Below, one piece after another: positions 33,474-33,769 of a DNA stretch of 33,769 nucleotides. Numbering within the stretch: the stretch's first letter is position 1; every line of letters begins with the position of its first letter. Below the pieces are notes generated by a model. It worked only from the letters and a program-made list of their open reading frames with translations. It had not been told where the DNA came from and made no database searches. The translations under genes and the position numbers were made by a program. The stretch lies in NCBI GenBank assembly GCA_964387645.1, contig CAYLYM010000033.1, positions 1 to 33,769 of the forward strand. Direction: 5' to 3'. The stretch is from CAYLYM01 sp964387645. GTDB lineage: Bacteria > Calditrichota > Calditrichia > RBG-13-44-9.

Positions 33474-33769
33474 TATTTTTAATTCATATATTTAAAGTAC
33501 GCTAAATTTTTGTATTTTCCAATAGTCATAAGTAGCCAGTTTAAACAAGTCAGCTACATAAATTTATGATTTTTATTTTAAAAAAATTTCTATCTTAAAT
33601 TGGTAAAATTTTTAGCCTATATGTACTTTTTTTGAATTTTAATGCGAAACAATTTGTTTTTGAAACATCCTCCATTTTTTGAGCTTGATACAAGTATTAT
33701 TAATTGTTTAATAATAACCCGTTGTACTAATTAAATCAAAGCATGTTTGACATGATTTAATTCATTTTT
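33474..33769. other. AT-rich region to window end, no gene seen
   Basis: No coding frame that I can support. It presumably holds the promoter of the minus-strand nucleotidyltransferase. AAACAA-T-TTGTTT near 33646-33658 is a short dyad of unknown meaning. Confidence 0.4.

Noticed and set aside
1..33769. tRNA genes, CRISPR arrays, insertion sequences or integrase-bounded islands.
   Set aside because: I found no tRNA-like T-loop and acceptor context, no regular repeat-spacer array, and no transposase or integrase motif.

Overview
This is an AT-rich bacterial chromosomal window, dense with genes but with loose, AT-rich intergenic stretches. A TonB-dependent receptor, an M1-peptidase lipoprotein and Sec-type signal peptides indicate a Gram-negative cell. 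The short (type 3) prolyl-tRNA synthetase, the carboxypeptidase-regulatory-like receptor N-terminus and the sugar-nucleotide genes suggest the FCB group or a deep relative such as Calditrichota/KSB1. That placement is inference; there is no rRNA in the window.

Layout. (1) nt 1-5883 is a heme synthesis cluster: hemN (lacking only its first few codons), hemY/hemG, hemB, then a decayed four-helix-bundle (S23-type) gene, then hemL, ending in a terminator. (2) nt 6267-8462 holds an unknown secreted protein and a glycerol dehydrogenase, closed by a strong terminator. (3) nt 8907-12262, minus strand, is a metal-type cassette: a DtxR-family regulator with an extra C-terminal four-cysteine cluster, a small two-helix membrane protein with a histidine-rich loop, and a TonB-dependent receptor. 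A sigma70-like promoter with a palindrome sits in front of the regulator. (4) nt 12837-16258, minus strand: proS with a rhomboid protease, and a thioesterase with a Nudix hydrolase. (5) nt 16673-18368: overlapping speE and speB (polyamine synthesis), then a terminator. (6) nt 18643-24766: an unknown helical protein on the plus strand, then minus-strand genes for an M1 peptidase with a TPR protein, an adenosine-specific-kinase family protein and a sugar nucleotidyltransferase. (7) nt 24862-26735: UDP-glucuronate decarboxylase with a good promoter, followed by a wrecked P1 (DmpA-type) peptidase gene. (8) nt 26829-30239: a glucosyl-3-phosphoglycerate synthase-like glycosyltransferase fused to a PTS EIIA domain, two tandem related 60-residue proteins behind a sigma54-like promoter, and an orphan mannose-type PTS EIIB overlapping a YjbQ-family gene. 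(9) nt 30468-33410: a sugar-1-phosphate nucleotidyltransferase, an enoyl-CoA hydratase, and a histidine kinase whose receiver-like N-terminus continues in frame directly after the hydratase stop codon with no ordinary start codon.

The most unusual parts are the GT81-EIIA fusion with nearby orphan EIIB (PTS parts that look regulatory rather than transporting), the sigma54-like two-peptide unit, the start-less kinase, and the DtxR/His-rich/TonB cassette. In several genes the Shine-Dalgarno overlaps an upstream in-frame start codon, so the start was moved downstream in this annotation.
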